64,000 nucleotides of DNA from an uncultured Marinilabiliaceae bacterium (GCA_937920475.1 CALEUX010000015.1:1-64000); one strand, 5' to 3'. Positions 1 to 9,317 are shown, numbered from the stretch's first letter. A program made the numbers and translations. The notes: generated by a model from the letters alone, not told the origin.

Positions 1-348
1 GTAGGTAATTATAAACAGCAGTTATAAGTTTTAGTATAGGAAGATTTAGACAAAAGACATAAGACTTCCAGACTTAAGAATAAATAGTAATAAAAGCTAT
101 ATTTTATATGTTTTTAAAACATCTTAATTATCTATATTTTCTTTTAAGTCTTTTCTATCTGTCTAATCCCGATACTCGGGACTTCGCGTCTAAACTTCTA
201 ACAGTCGGTAATAAATTCAGAATACTAATAAACATCTTCTAGTTTTTTCATTAACCAATGGTCGGTTTTTACTGGCCATTGGTTAATTTGATAATTGGCG
301 ACATGCAATGAGTTAAAAAGCCATTCAGCAATTGACTATCAACATATT
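1..348. other. AT-rich intergenic region with a dispersed-repeat fragment
   Basis: No credible gene is seen in this 348-base lead-in. It contains a 25-base block at about 167-191 beginning TCCCGATACTCGGGACTTCG that recurs exactly at 38602-38626 and, with changes, at 35331-35355. It is followed by CTAAACTTCTAACAG, whose reverse complement resembles the left part of the 38.4 kb copy. It is therefore probably a partial or diverged copy of the same MITE-like family; the terminal inverted repeat seen in the other two copies is not evident here. The upstream gene lies outside the window. Confidence 0.5.
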
Positions 349-1116
349 ATGATGATCGATACCCATTCCCATATTTATCTGGATGCATTTGACCAGGATC
401 GCGAACAGATAATTGAACGCGCTTCCCGTTCCGGAGTTTTTCAGATTATTTTACCAAATATCGACGCCAATAGCATCAATGCTTTGCTGGAAACCGAATC
501 AAAGTTTCCAAATATGTGCAAAGCCCTTATGGGGTTGCATCCAACATCGGTTAAAGCAGATTACAAACAACAACTCGATATTATTGAAAAGCAGCTGAAC
601 TCACGATTTTTTTCAGGAATTGGAGAAATCGGTCTCGACCTTTACTGGGACAAAACCTATTTAAAAGAGCAGAAGGATGCATTGGCTATACAGTTTAAAT
701 GGGCTTGCAAACTCAACCTGCCAGTTGTAATACATACCCGTGATGCATTTTCCGAAATTTTTGATGTATTTGATAAGGTTTATGACCCCCGTCTTAAAGG
801 TGTTTTCCACAGTTTTTCGGGAGATATCAGCGATGCTAAAAAAATCCTTGAATTACCAAATTTTTACCTGGGCATAAACGGTGTGGTAACCTTTAAAAAA
901 TCTTCATTACCAGAAATTTTATCTGAAACAGGTATCGAACGGGTGGTACTTGAAACAGATGCACCTTATCTGGCTCCGGCTCCGCATCGAGGAAAACGTA
1001 ACGAACCAGCCTATCTGACTTTAACACGCGATAAACTGGCAGAAATATCAGGGCTTTCAGTTAATGAGGTAAACCATATCACCACCCAAAATGCCCAAAA
1101 GTTGTTTAATCTATAA
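349..1116 (+). CDS. TatD family metal-dependent hydrolase/DNase
   Basis: A 255-residue TIM-barrel metallohydrolase of the TatD family. The metal-binding motifs are visible in order: DTHSHIYLDAF at the N-terminus, GEIGLDLYW near residue 90, PVVIHTRDAF near residue 125, VFHSFSG near 150 and LETDAPYLAP near 200. TatD proteins are cytoplasmic 3'-5' exonucleases/deoxyribonucleases linked to DNA repair. The ORF track begins at a TTG at 295, but family members start just before the DTHSH motif, so the ATG at 349 (a second ATG follows at 352) is preferred. The next gene, an asparaginase, is in the same direction about 100 bases downstream; these two are frequent neighbours in Bacteroidota. Confidence 0.93.
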   Translation: MMIDTHSHIYLDAFDQDREQIIERASRSGVFQIILPNIDANSINALLETESKFPNMCKALMGLHPTSVKADYKQQLDIIEKQLNSRFFSGIGEIGLDLYWDKTYLKEQKDALAIQFKWACKLNLPVVIHTRDAFSEIFDVFDKVYDPRLKGVFHSFSGDISDAKKILELPNFYLGINGVVTFKKSSLPEILSETGIERVVLETDAPYLAPAPHRGKRNEPAYLTLTRDKLAEISGLSVNEVNHITTQNAQKLFNL

Positions 1117-1218
1117 ACACATGGCATTGAACCAAAATTAATAGTTAACGCTTTTACCTTTAAAACTTTTTCGCAACCGAAGCAAATAGAATTCAATCAA
1201 CGCAAACAACTCATTAAA

Positions 1219-2244
1219 GTGGAAAGAAAAATACTCATTATATATACCGGGGGTACCATAGGGATGCTCAACGACCCAGATTCCAATCTTCTGATACCCT
1301 TCGACTTCGAGAACATCTCCAAAAATGTTCCTGAATTAAGAAAATTCGACTTTCAGGTGCGGAGCATTTCATTCAGTCCGGCCGTTGATTCATCCATGAT
1401 GGATCCGGATATATGGGTGACTTTGGTGCAACTCATTGAGGAAAATTACAACGAATACGATGGTTTTGTAATCCTGCATGGCACCGACACCATGGCCTAC
1501 ACTGCCAGCGCCCTGAGTTTTATGTTGCACAATCTGCAAAAACCAGTCATTCTAACCGGCAGTCAGCTTCCGTTGGGAACCATCCGAACCGATGGGAAAG
1601 AAAATTTGCTTACAGCACTGGAAATTGCAGCCGCTCAAAAAAACAAACAAGCATTGGTTCCCGAGGTATGCATCTATTTTCAAGCCAAGCTGTTCAGGGG
1701 TAATCGCACCACCAAATTCAACGCCGAACATTTCAGGGCCTTTCGGTCCGATAATTATCCGCCATTGGCAGAAGTTGGCATCCATATTAAGTTTAACTAT
1801 CCATATATCAGATACACCACCCTTAGCGGAAACTTCTGGGCTGCAAAAAGAATGGACACATCGGTTGCCCTGTTAAAAATTTTCCCCGGAATCAGCCAGC
1901 CTGTTCTGGAATCGTTATTGCAAGCGCCCGGAATTAAAGCAGTTGTTTTGGAAACTTATGGATCGGGTAATGCACCCACCCATAAATGGTTTCTGGATGC
2001 GCTCAAAAAAGCTGTGGACCGGGGAATTATCATCCTTAATGTAACACAATGCCTTGCAGGAAGTGTGGAAATGTGGCGTTACGAAACCGGCATTCATATG
2101 CTTGAGATTGGAATCATAAGTGGACACGACATTACCACCGAAGCAGCCGTAACAAAATTGATGTACCTGTTGGCCAATTGCAATTCCAACGAAGAAATAA
2201 AAGCCAGTCTCAATAAATCATTAAAAGGAGAAATTAACATCTGA
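1219..2244 (+). CDS. ansA: Type I (cytoplasmic) L-asparaginase
   Basis: A 341-residue asparaginase that hydrolyses L-asparagine to aspartate and ammonia. The first catalytic Thr motif is seen in YTGGTIGM at residues 9-16 and the second in ILHGTDTMAYTASAL near residue 85; ILTGSQLP and ETYGSGNAP also fit the family. No signal peptide is present, so it is the cytoplasmic type I enzyme (AnsA-like) rather than the periplasmic type II. The start is a GTG at 1219 because the catalytic motif begins only nine residues later and no closer ATG exists. It lies downstream of the TatD gene in the same direction and may be cotranscribed with it. Length matches the family. Confidence 0.93.
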   Translation: MERKILIIYTGGTIGMLNDPDSNLLIPFDFENISKNVPELRKFDFQVRSISFSPAVDSSMMDPDIWVTLVQLIEENYNEYDGFVILHGTDTMAYTASALSFMLHNLQKPVILTGSQLPLGTIRTDGKENLLTALEIAAAQKNKQALVPEVCIYFQAKLFRGNRTTKFNAEHFRAFRSDNYPPLAEVGIHIKFNYPYIRYTTLSGNFWAAKRMDTSVALLKIFPGISQPVLESLLQAPGIKAVVLETYGSGNAPTHKWFLDALKKAVDRGIIILNVTQCLAGSVEMWRYETGIHMLEIGIISGHDITTEAAVTKLMYLLANCNSNEEIKASLNKSLKGEINI

Positions 2245-2690
2245 CCAAATTAACACATACTACTGATTTACTGAACACTATCAAATAATTCGAGCAATTC
2301 AGTAAAAAGCAAACTACTGCATGCTGAGACCTAAGCTTATCTACCTGTTTTAATGCCACTTAAGCATCTAAACAGTAAAAAAAACAAACTCACCATGTGT
2401 ATCGAGGCTGAAATTTTGTTAGTTAATTTTATTTAAATATATCAAACAATAAACAAGGGAAGCAATTTTATTATATATTTACATATCTGAACATTAGGTT
2501 TACCTCTTAACTAAAAAAGCAAACCGGGTAACCCTTAAAAATGTAACAATATTTTAAATTGATTTTGGAAATATTTGTTTTTCGTTTTAGTTCCAATTAT
2601 TTTTGTCTCCTATGTTTAATTTAACATTTACAAAGAAAAATATCTTTGAGTATTAACAAACCAATACAAATCAAAAATTTAGAACAGATT
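2245..2690. other. Intergenic region upstream of exbB
   Basis: About 446 AT-rich bases without a credible ORF. The only recognisable signal is a TATCTTTG -7-type promoter element at its downstream end (listed separately). No convincing terminator hairpin for the asparaginase gene was found. Confidence 0.5.
2641..2648 (+). promoter_or_regulatory. Candidate -7 promoter element for exbB operon
   Basis: TATCTTTG fits the Bacteroidota -7 consensus TAnnTTTG and lies 43 bases before the exbB ATG, giving a plausible leader. A good -33 TTG/TTTG at the usual 17-23 base spacing is not seen, so the call rests on the -7 element and its position. Confidence 0.4.
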
Positions 2691-3491
2691 ATGAAAAAGC
2701 TATTTGCGTTTTTGGCAGTTTTTGGGATGCTTACTTTTGGTGCATCAGCCACTTTTGCTCAGCAAGACGAAGCGACCGCTGAAACTAAAACCGAGCAGGT
2801 TACAGAAAAAGCTCCAGCCGTTGAGCAGGTTGCAACAGCTGATGGAGCCGAAGAAGTTGGAATTCACAAGCAGATTAAATCAAAATTCATCGAAGGTGGA
2901 GCAGTTTTCATGAGCTTCGTATTACTTGCTTTGATTTTCGGTTTAGCACTCTGTATTGAAAGAATTATTTATTTAAACCTGGCTTCTACCAATACAAAAA
3001 AATTACTTCAGAACATTGAAAACGCTCTTCAGGACGGTGGCGTTGAGGCAGCTAAAGAGGTTTGCCGCAATACCCGTGGCCCTGTTGCTTCAATCTTCTA
3101 TCAGGGATTGGATCGTTTCGACGAAGGTTTGGATGTAGTTGAGAAATCAGTTGTATCTTACGGATCAGTTCAAATGGGTCTTCTGGAAAAAGGTCTTACA
3201 TGGATCTCTCTTTTCATCGCCGTTGCCCCTATGCTTGGTTTCATGGGTACAGTAATTGGTATGATTGACGCCTTCGACAGCATTCAGGCTATGGGTGATA
3301 TCTCTGCTTCAGCTGTGGCAGGTGGTATTAAAGTAGCTTTGATTACAACAGTATCTGGTTTGATCGTTGCCATCATTCTTCAGGTGTTCTACAACTATAT
3401 CGTTTCTAAAATTGACGGTATTGTTAACACCATGGAAGATGCTTCTATCTCTCTGCTGGATATTCTTGTAAAGTATAACTTGAAAAAATAA
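2691..3491 (+). CDS. exbB: MotA/TolQ/ExbB proton channel family protein
   Basis: A 266-residue inner-membrane proton-channel subunit that with ExbD powers TonB-dependent outer-membrane transport. The N-terminus (MKKLFAFLAVFGMLTFGASA) is a signal-peptide-like helix followed by an acidic Glu/Ala/Thr-rich linker, as usual in Bacteroidota ExbB. Further membrane helices are at about 68-92, 165-190 (AVAPMLGFMGTVIGM, the conserved TolQ/ExbB segment) and 205-235. The ORF track starts at TTG 2646; the ATG at 2691 is preferred because it begins the signal-like helix and because a -7 promoter element sits at 2641. It heads a four-gene operon with a four-helix protein and two ExbD proteins. No TonB gene is in the operon. 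Confidence 0.93.
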   Translation: MKKLFAFLAVFGMLTFGASATFAQQDEATAETKTEQVTEKAPAVEQVATADGAEEVGIHKQIKSKFIEGGAVFMSFVLLALIFGLALCIERIIYLNLASTNTKKLLQNIENALQDGGVEAAKEVCRNTRGPVASIFYQGLDRFDEGLDVVEKSVVSYGSVQMGLLEKGLTWISLFIAVAPMLGFMGTVIGMIDAFDSIQAMGDISASAVAGGIKVALITTVSGLIVAIILQVFYNYIVSKIDGIVNTMEDASISLLDILVKYNLKK

Positions 3492-3499
3492 GACCAATC

Positions 3500-3946
3500 A
3501 TGACCAAACTAAATAGCATTTTAAACATTGTATTATATGCCCTGCTGGCTATTACACTGTTTTTTGCCGGTTTGTTCTATTTTGGCGGTGATGTAGCTGG
3601 TCAGGTTTACTATACCCCCACCTACACCGAGCCTTTTCTGAACTGGGGAAAAGCACTTGTTATTGCCACTGCAGTTATTGCAATCCTTTTTGAAATTGTG
3701 TTTCTTATACTGCGTCCTAAAAACGCTGTTCGTACATTGATTTCAATTGTTGGACTTATTGTAGTAGTTGCCATAGCCTACTCGTTGGGCGATGGAACAC
3801 CTTTAAACCTTGTTGGTTACGAGGGAAAAGATAATGTGCCAAGCATGTTGCTCATGTCGGATACATTCCTGTATACCATGTACTTTTTATTTGGTATTGC
3901 AATATTGTCTATTGCATACAGTGAAATTTCAAGGTTGTTCCGATAA
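3500..3946 (+). CDS. Four-helix membrane protein in the exb operon
   Basis: A 148-residue integral membrane protein of unknown function. Four hydrophobic segments are visible at about 7-29, 47-69, 75-94 and 120-143, with short loops. No catalytic motif is apparent. It starts 8 bases after exbB and is followed by exbD 46 bases later, so it is almost certainly cotranscribed. A protein of this size and topology between exbB and exbD is a recurring arrangement in Bacteroidales, which suggests an accessory role in the TonB energising complex; that role is inference from position only. Confidence 0.85.
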   Translation: MTKLNSILNIVLYALLAITLFFAGLFYFGGDVAGQVYYTPTYTEPFLNWGKALVIATAVIAILFEIVFLILRPKNAVRTLISIVGLIVVVAIAYSLGDGTPLNLVGYEGKDNVPSMLLMSDTFLYTMYFLFGIAILSIAYSEISRLFR

Positions 3947-3992
3947 TTAACAGGATTGGGATTTAAGTCTCATCCTAAAAAATAAATTTTCT

Positions 3993-4577
3993 ATGGCAAA
4001 AAGAGATATACAGGAAGTAAACGCAGGGTCGATGGCCGACATCGCCTTTCTGCTGCTTATTTTCTTCCTTATGACTACCACCATGGATACGGATAAGGGC
4101 TTATCGAGGATGTTACCTCCTCCAATTACAGAAGAGCCTAAAGATCAACCTCCCGTAAAAGAACGTAACGTTTTTGAGGTATTGATTAACTCCCGTAACC
4201 TGCTGCTTGTTGAAAACCAGTACATGGATTTGAGAGATTTGAAAGAAGCTACCAAAGAGTTTCTTCAAAACCCGATGAACTTGTCAACACTTCCTGAAAT
4301 TGAAATGATGGAAGTACCTTATTTCAATGTTTATCCGGTTACCAAAAATGCAGTTATTTCGTTGCAAACCGACAGAGGTACCCAGTACCAGATGTACCTG
4401 AATGTTCAGAACGAACTTCAGGCTGCCATCACTGAATTGCGTAACGAAATATCCATGAAACAATTCAACAAGCGATACGACGATTTGGACAAGGACCAAC
4501 AGGAAGCTGTTCGTATGATTTATCCGCAAAGGATTTCTGAGGCAGAACCACGTAGCGTAGGTGCTAGAAAACCATAA
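3993..4577 (+). CDS. exbD: ExbD/TolR biopolymer transport protein (first copy)
   Basis: A 194-residue ExbD-type protein. One membrane helix (SMADIAFLLLIFFLMTTTM, residues 12-30) carries the conserved Asp that protonates during proton flow through the ExbB channel; the rest is periplasmic. It is longer than the second copy, with an Asn/Gln-rich middle and a charged C-terminal tail. Cytoplasmic N-terminus, single span and periplasmic C-terminus fit the family. It lies 15 bases upstream of the second exbD. Two non-identical ExbD subunits per operon are usual in Bacteroidota. Confidence 0.92.
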   Translation: MAKRDIQEVNAGSMADIAFLLLIFFLMTTTMDTDKGLSRMLPPPITEEPKDQPPVKERNVFEVLINSRNLLLVENQYMDLRDLKEATKEFLQNPMNLSTLPEIEMMEVPYFNVYPVTKNAVISLQTDRGTQYQMYLNVQNELQAAITELRNEISMKQFNKRYDDLDKDQQEAVRMIYPQRISEAEPRSVGARKP

Positions 4578-4592
4578 AGAAAGAGAAACAAA

Positions 4593-5069
4593 ATGGCAAA
4601 GTTTAGAAAAAAGAAAAGCGGCGGACAACAGGCTATTAATACCGCCTCCCTTCCTGACATTGTTTTTATGCTTCTGTTTTTCTTTATGGTTACCACAACC
4701 ATGAAAGAAGTTAGTTTGAAAGTTCTTAACAGGGCTCCCGAAGCCACCGAACTCACCAAACTTGAAAGGAAGTCGCTTGTTACCTATATTTATGTAGGCG
4801 TTCCTTTGAAACAATATCAGGGAAGATATGGTACCAATCCTCGCATTCAGCTCAATGATGCGTTTGCAACTGTGGATGATATCCAAAGCTACATTGTTCA
4901 GGAGCGGGAATCCATGAAAGAACAAGACCGTCCGTTAATGACTGTTTCTATTAAAGCTGACCATGAAAGTCCCATGGGCGATATCACAGATATCAAACAA
5001 GCTTTAAGAAAAGCTCAGGCATTAAGGATTAACTATTCGGCCCGCCAGGTTGAAAAACTCAAATACTAG
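4593..5069 (+). CDS. exbD: ExbD/TolR biopolymer transport protein (second copy)
   Basis: A 158-residue ExbD paralogue. After a Lys-rich cytoplasmic N-terminus (MAKFRKKKSGG) the single membrane helix NTASLPDIVFMLLFFFMVTT (residues 16-35) again holds the channel Asp. The periplasmic part is about 120 residues. It ends the operon: a hairpin with a T-run follows 25 bases after the stop. The two ExbD copies share only the helix region, so they are probably different subunits of one energising complex rather than a recent duplication. Confidence 0.92.
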   Translation: MAKFRKKKSGGQQAINTASLPDIVFMLLFFFMVTTTMKEVSLKVLNRAPEATELTKLERKSLVTYIYVGVPLKQYQGRYGTNPRIQLNDAFATVDDIQSYIVQERESMKEQDRPLMTVSIKADHESPMGDITDIKQALRKAQALRINYSARQVEKLKY

Positions 5070-5093
5070 GCTGGTTAATAGATGCACAATTAT

Positions 5094-5128
5094 AAAAAAG
5101 CTGTTCCAATTGGAGCAGCTTTTTTTTT
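5094..5128 (+). terminator. Rho-independent terminator of the exb operon
   Basis: AGCTGTTCC-AATT-GGAGCAGCT (one G-T pair) followed by eight T residues, 25 bases after the second exbD stop. Confidence 0.85.
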
Positions 5129-5223
5129 GAATTATAGTGAGAACTTTAAAATTCAAAGTTTTTTAGACAGAATAATGTTCTTATTTTTATACTCTCGGTA
5201 ATAACCTCATTAACAATTGCCCG

Positions 5224-8196
5224 ATGCTCGATAAATTAACGCAGATACCCCAGGAGTTTTTGGTTGAAACCGCATTCGACCTGTTAATGCAGAAACGCAT
5301 TCATAAAGTTTTGCTCATTTGCAGTTCGTATGATGCTTTTATGCTGGAAGAGGACGGACGAATTGATGAGCAGATTTTTAACGAATATGTTTCGCTGAAC
5401 CTGCGCCACCCGCCCCAGTTTATTCAGGTTTCGTCTGCCGAGGAGGCTTTTGAGGTTTTAAAAACAACAAATATCGATTTGGTTATTACCATGCTGAGCG
5501 TTGGTGGCATGGATCCGTTTTCTCTCTCGAAAAAAATTAAGCATAACTACTCACAAATTCCAATTGTTGTTTTAACACCCTTTTCGCGCGAAGTTACGGT
5601 CAAACTCAGTCATGAGGATACCAGTGCCATCGATTATGTTTTTTGCTGGCTGGGAAATACCGATTTGCTGCTGGCCATTATTAAACTAATTGAGGACCGG
5701 ATGAATGCCCCTCATGATGTAAACGAAGTAGGCGTTCAGTGTATTATATTAGTTGAAGACTCGGTACGCTTTTATTCGAGCTATCTTCCCATTATTTACA
5801 AAATAGTTTTTAAGCAATCGCGCAAATTTATGACTGAGGGCCTCAATGCCCATCAACAGATGATGCGTATGCGCGGACGCCCAAAAATACTGTTGGCCCG
5901 AAACTACGAGGAAGCGCTGGAACTCTATACAACCTATCAGAACAATACACTGGGTATCATTTCCGATGTTTCATTCAAACAACATGGGAAAAAAGACTCA
6001 CAGGCGGGCATTGCATTAGCCAAAAAAGTTAAGGAGGATAATCCATACTTGCCGTTTTTATTGCAATCGTCGAACAGCCAAATGATTGCCATCGCCAAAG
6101 AGTTACGGGTTGGATTTATTCATAAACACTCCAAACTCCTGCTTCAGGAGCTAAAAGATTTTATCAATAATTATCTCGCTTTTGGCGATTTTGTATTTGT
6201 AAACCCTGAAACTGGCGAAGAGGTTGCCCGTGTTAGCGACCTAAAAGAACTCCAGGAGAAACTTTTATCCATCCCCAACGAATCGCTGAAATACCACTTC
6301 TCGCGCGACCATGTTTCAAAATGGCTAACAGCAAGGGCACTTTTCCCCATTGCCAATGTGGTTAAAGAGTTTAAGGTTGACGATAATACCGATATTGATA
6401 AGGCCAAAGTTCACCTACACCAGATGATTGGTATTTTCAGAATGAGCAAAGGACGTGGAGTAATTGCAACCTTTGAACGTGAGCGGTACGACGACTATGT
6501 TACGTTTTCAAGAATTGGCGAGGGCTCGGTAGGGGGAAAAGCCCGGGGCCTGGCATTTTTAAGTACGCTCATAAAAAAATATCCTGTATTTAAAAGTTTT
6601 CCGGATGTGGTCATAACCATTCCGCGAACGGTAGTGTTAGGCGTGGATATTTTTGAAGCATTTATGGAGAACAACAATCTCTATCCTATTGCCCTTTCTG
6701 ATGCTTCTGATGAGGATATTTTAAACGCTTTTGCTGCTGCCCGTTTACCCGGTCATCTGAAAAAAGACCTGAAGCGGTTTACCGCCGTGGTTCAAAGGCC
6801 TGTAGCTATACGCTCGTCGAGCTTACTGGAAGACAGTCATCATCAGCCTTTTGCAGGTATATACTCAACCTACATGATTCCGAGGGCTGAGGATGACGAA
6901 ACCATGGCCGATGAAATTGGAATGGCTATAAAATGTGTATATGCATCGGTTTATTATAAATCGAGTAAAGCGTACATGACCAGCACCATGAACCTGATTG
7001 ATGAAGAAAGGATGGGCATTGTGCTCCAGGAAATAGTGGGGCAACCGCACGAAAACCGCTATTACCCAACTTTTTCGGGCGTAGGCCGCTCGGTTAACTT
7101 CTACCCCATTCCGCCCGAAAAATCGGAAGAAGGCGTGGTTAATGTAGCCCTTGGGCTTGGCAAACACATTGTGGAAGGAGGAACGTCGTTAAGATTCTCC
7201 CCGGTTTATCCCCAAAAAGTAATTCAACTATCTTCTCCGGAAATGATAGTGAGGGAAACCCAGAAAGATTTTTACGCCCTCGATTTAAACGCAGGAAGAT
7301 TTGAACCCACTGTTGACGACTCCATAAACCTGATACGCCCCGACCTTAGAGATGCCTTGAAAGATGGCTCATTGCGTTGGATTGGTTCGCTGTTCGATTT
7401 TCAGAACCAGATGATTCGCGATGGCGTAATGGGTGGCGATGGTTATCCACTCGTAACTTTTGCCAACATACTGAAATATGATGTTTTCCCATTGGCCGAA
7501 ATCATGAAATCAGTTCTGGAAATTGGTCAGCTTGAAATGAACCAGCCGGTGGAAGTTGAATTTGCTGTTGATATGCAAACCCCGGCCAATATGCCCTCTA
7601 TTTTTTATCTTTTGCAAATACGGCCCATTGTTGATAGCCGCACATCACTCGGACCCAGTGTTGAAATTACCGACGATGAGCATTCTTTTATCTACTCAGA
7701 ATCGGCGCTTGGTAACGGAATTATTAATGATATTGCTGATATTGTTTATGTTAAAACCCAGGATTACAGGCCTGGCTTGAATGCTGACATAGCCCGTGAA
7801 GTGGAGAAAATGAACGATATGCTTCAAAAGCAAGTTCGTCCATATCTTTTAATTGGCCCGGGGCGATGGGGTTCGCAAGACCCATGGCTGGGCGTGCCTG
7901 TTCGCTGGGGGCAGATTTGCGGTGCACGCGCCATTGTGGAAATGGGATTGGAAAATTACAATGTGGAACCCAGCCAGGGCACACATTTTTTTCAGAATCT
8001 TACATCGTTGCGTGTTGCCTACATATCGGTAAATACCCACTTGAATCAGGGGAAATTGGATATGGAATGGTTAGACCGGCAAACGGCCATCAATGAAACA
8101 GAAAAAATCAGGCACGTGCGTCTCTCGTCAGGGTTGTCGGTCAGTATTGACGGGCGACATGGTAAATGCAAGATTAACTACCCTGAGAAACAATGA
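5224..8196 (+). CDS. PEP synthase-like ATP-binding protein with two receiver-like domains
   Basis: A 990-residue cytoplasmic protein. Residues about 27-150 look like a receiver fold lacking the phosphoacceptor (VITMLS where Asp is expected). Residues about 173-325 form a second, enlarged receiver-like module with VEDS, IISDVS and a Lys in FIHKHS that could be a working site. From about 430 the pyruvate phosphate dikinase/PEP synthase ATP-binding domain is clear: GEGSVGGKARG, RPVAIRSSSLLEDS near 527 and EGVVNVALGLGKHIVEGG near 640. No swivelling phosphohistidine domain or C-terminal TIM barrel is recognisable; instead a 150-residue C-terminus carries GPGRWGSQDPWLGVPVRWGQ. It is therefore unlikely to be a classical PEP synthase, though databases often name it so. 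It stands alone between the exb terminator and a MITE-like element. Confidence 0.85.
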   Translation: MLDKLTQIPQEFLVETAFDLLMQKRIHKVLLICSSYDAFMLEEDGRIDEQIFNEYVSLNLRHPPQFIQVSSAEEAFEVLKTTNIDLVITMLSVGGMDPFSLSKKIKHNYSQIPIVVLTPFSREVTVKLSHEDTSAIDYVFCWLGNTDLLLAIIKLIEDRMNAPHDVNEVGVQCIILVEDSVRFYSSYLPIIYKIVFKQSRKFMTEGLNAHQQMMRMRGRPKILLARNYEEALELYTTYQNNTLGIISDVSFKQHGKKDSQAGIALAKKVKEDNPYLPFLLQSSNSQMIAIAKELRVGFIHKHSKLLLQELKDFINNYLAFGDFVFVNPETGEEVARVSDLKELQEKLLSIPNESLKYHFSRDHVSKWLTARALFPIANVVKEFKVDDNTDIDKAKVHLHQMIGIFRMSKGRGVIATFERERYDDYVTFSRIGEGSVGGKARGLAFLSTLIKKYPVFKSFPDVVITIPRTVVLGVDIFEAFMENNNLYPIALSDASDEDILNAFAAARLPGHLKKDLKRFTAVVQRPVAIRSSSLLEDSHHQPFAGIYSTYMIPRAEDDETMADEIGMAIKCVYASVYYKSSKAYMTSTMNLIDEERMGIVLQEIVGQPHENRYYPTFSGVGRSVNFYPIPPEKSEEGVVNVALGLGKHIVEGGTSLRFSPVYPQKVIQLSSPEMIVRETQKDFYALDLNAGRFEPTVDDSINLIRPDLRDALKDGSLRWIGSLFDFQNQMIRDGVMGGDGYPLVTFANILKYDVFPLAEIMKSVLEIGQLEMNQPVEVEFAVDMQTPANMPSIFYLLQIRPIVDSRTSLGPSVEITDDEHSFIYSESALGNGIINDIADIVYVKTQDYRPGLNADIAREVEKMNDMLQKQVRPYLLIGPGRWGSQDPWLGVPVRWGQICGARAIVEMGLENYNVEPSQGTHFFQNLTSLRVAYISVNTHLNQGKLDMEWLDRQTAINETEKIRHVRLSSGLSVSIDGRHGKCKINYPEKQ

Positions 8197-8244
8197 AGAA
8201 ATAAAAGATTAGTACAAAGGTTGCAGGCAGAAACTCTTTAATAG

Positions 8245-8399
8245 ATGAGGCTGTCTAAAAAGTTATCAAACTTAATCTTTTTTCTTTGTGCTCCTTTGCG
8301 TGTACTTTGTTTACTTTGTGGTTCAATTATCTAAGTTTTACCACAAAGAACTCAAAGGTTATCACAAAGTCGCACTAAGCACTTTTTAGACAGCCTCAT
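8245..8399. repeat. 155-bp MITE-like inverted-repeat element
   Basis: Perfect 19-bp terminal inverted repeats (ATGAGGCTGTCTAAAAAGT at 8245-8263 and its reverse complement at 8381-8399) enclose a core rich in CTTTGTG/CACAAAG words that are themselves partly inverted. No ORF and no clear target duplication. It sits between two converging genes, so the RNA hairpin could also stop transcription from either side. Confidence 0.75.
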
Positions 8400-8412
8400 T
8401 GAAGATCAATTA

Positions 8413-9078
8413 CTACAGCCCTATAAACCTGTAGCCCAAGGTAAACATTAAAGCATTGCTTTTACGCTCAAGCTCTGTTTTGGAAACATCGTTTAAACCC
8501 CACTCGTATCGTACATCCAGATTGAGTTTCCACACCTCAACACCAGCGCCCAATTGGAAATTCCAGTTGGTGCTTCTAAGTTTATCATTATTTAAATCGT
8601 TGTTCAGGCTTGAGAACCTCGACTTGTCGTTCACTTTAAAGGACGCCACAGGGCCAGCGACACCATACAGATTGAATATTTTCAGATCGACTACCTTTAA
8701 GTGGGCTAAAATTGGCAAGTCCCAGCTATAATACGACACCTTTTCGGATACAGCCACATCGGTGCTGCCCGATTTAAGATAAAAATCGGTTACACCACTT
8801 TTCTTGGTAAAATAAAACTCGGGCTGCAGCGAAAGGTTTCCTATCAACCCAATTCTCGAATAAGCGCCAATGAGATAACCGCTTCTAAAATCGTCGCGTG
8901 CTTTGGAAAAATTATACCCTTCCAGGCCGGAAAGTATGCTGGATCCATTGTCGGTATTGAAACTGGTGGAATTATACCCCAACTTTAACCCAAGCTGAAA
9001 ATGACTCTGGGCATTGGTTGTTAAAGCAATACCGGAAATAATAAACAGAATTAAAATAAGCTTTTTCATACCTTGCAT
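8413..9078 (-). CDS. Outer-membrane beta-barrel protein (PorT-like)
   Basis: A 221-residue secreted protein: signal peptide MKKLILILFIISGIALTTNAQ, then alternating hydrophobic strands with GLKLGYN, GSGYLIGAY-like and LSLQPEFYFTKKSG segments and a C-terminal aromatic-rich strand LMFTLGYRFIGL, as in small outer-membrane barrels of the PorT/OMP_b-brl_2 group. The ORF begins at 9078; an ATG at 9069 gives the more typical signal peptide and may be the real start. Substrate and role are not predictable. It is transcribed alone, with the MITE-like element just past its stop codon. Confidence 0.8.
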   Translation of the reverse strand: MQGMKKLILILFIISGIALTTNAQSHFQLGLKLGYNSTSFNTDNGSSILSGLEGYNFSKARDDFRSGYLIGAYSRIGLIGNLSLQPEFYFTKKSGVTDFYLKSGSTDVAVSEKVSYYSWDLPILAHLKVVDLKIFNLYGVAGPVASFKVNDKSRFSSLNNDLNNDKLRSTNWNFQLGAGVEVWKLNLDVRYEWGLNDVSKTELERKSNALMFTLGYRFIGL

Positions 9079-9317
9079 ATTAGATTATACCGGACAAAAT
9101 CCGCATGATGAATTTTCAACCGTGTTTGTGTTAAACGAATCATGCTCGTATCAGTTCAACATAAATTTATAAATCGTTAGTATTCTTGCCAAATATCGTA
9201 CCAAACAAAACTACATAAATTTTCCATTAACGGAGACCTAATAACGACCAATGATTTGGTTGGTTGGCCGTAAATAGTGAACTTTACTAGGTGTCAAAAA
9301 AACAGGTTCCTGCAAAA

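Noticed and set aside
4284-4925. 213-residue minus-strand ORF opposite the exbD genes
   Set aside because: It is antisense to two clear ExbD genes, has no recognisable domain and ignores the operon; a shadow ORF.
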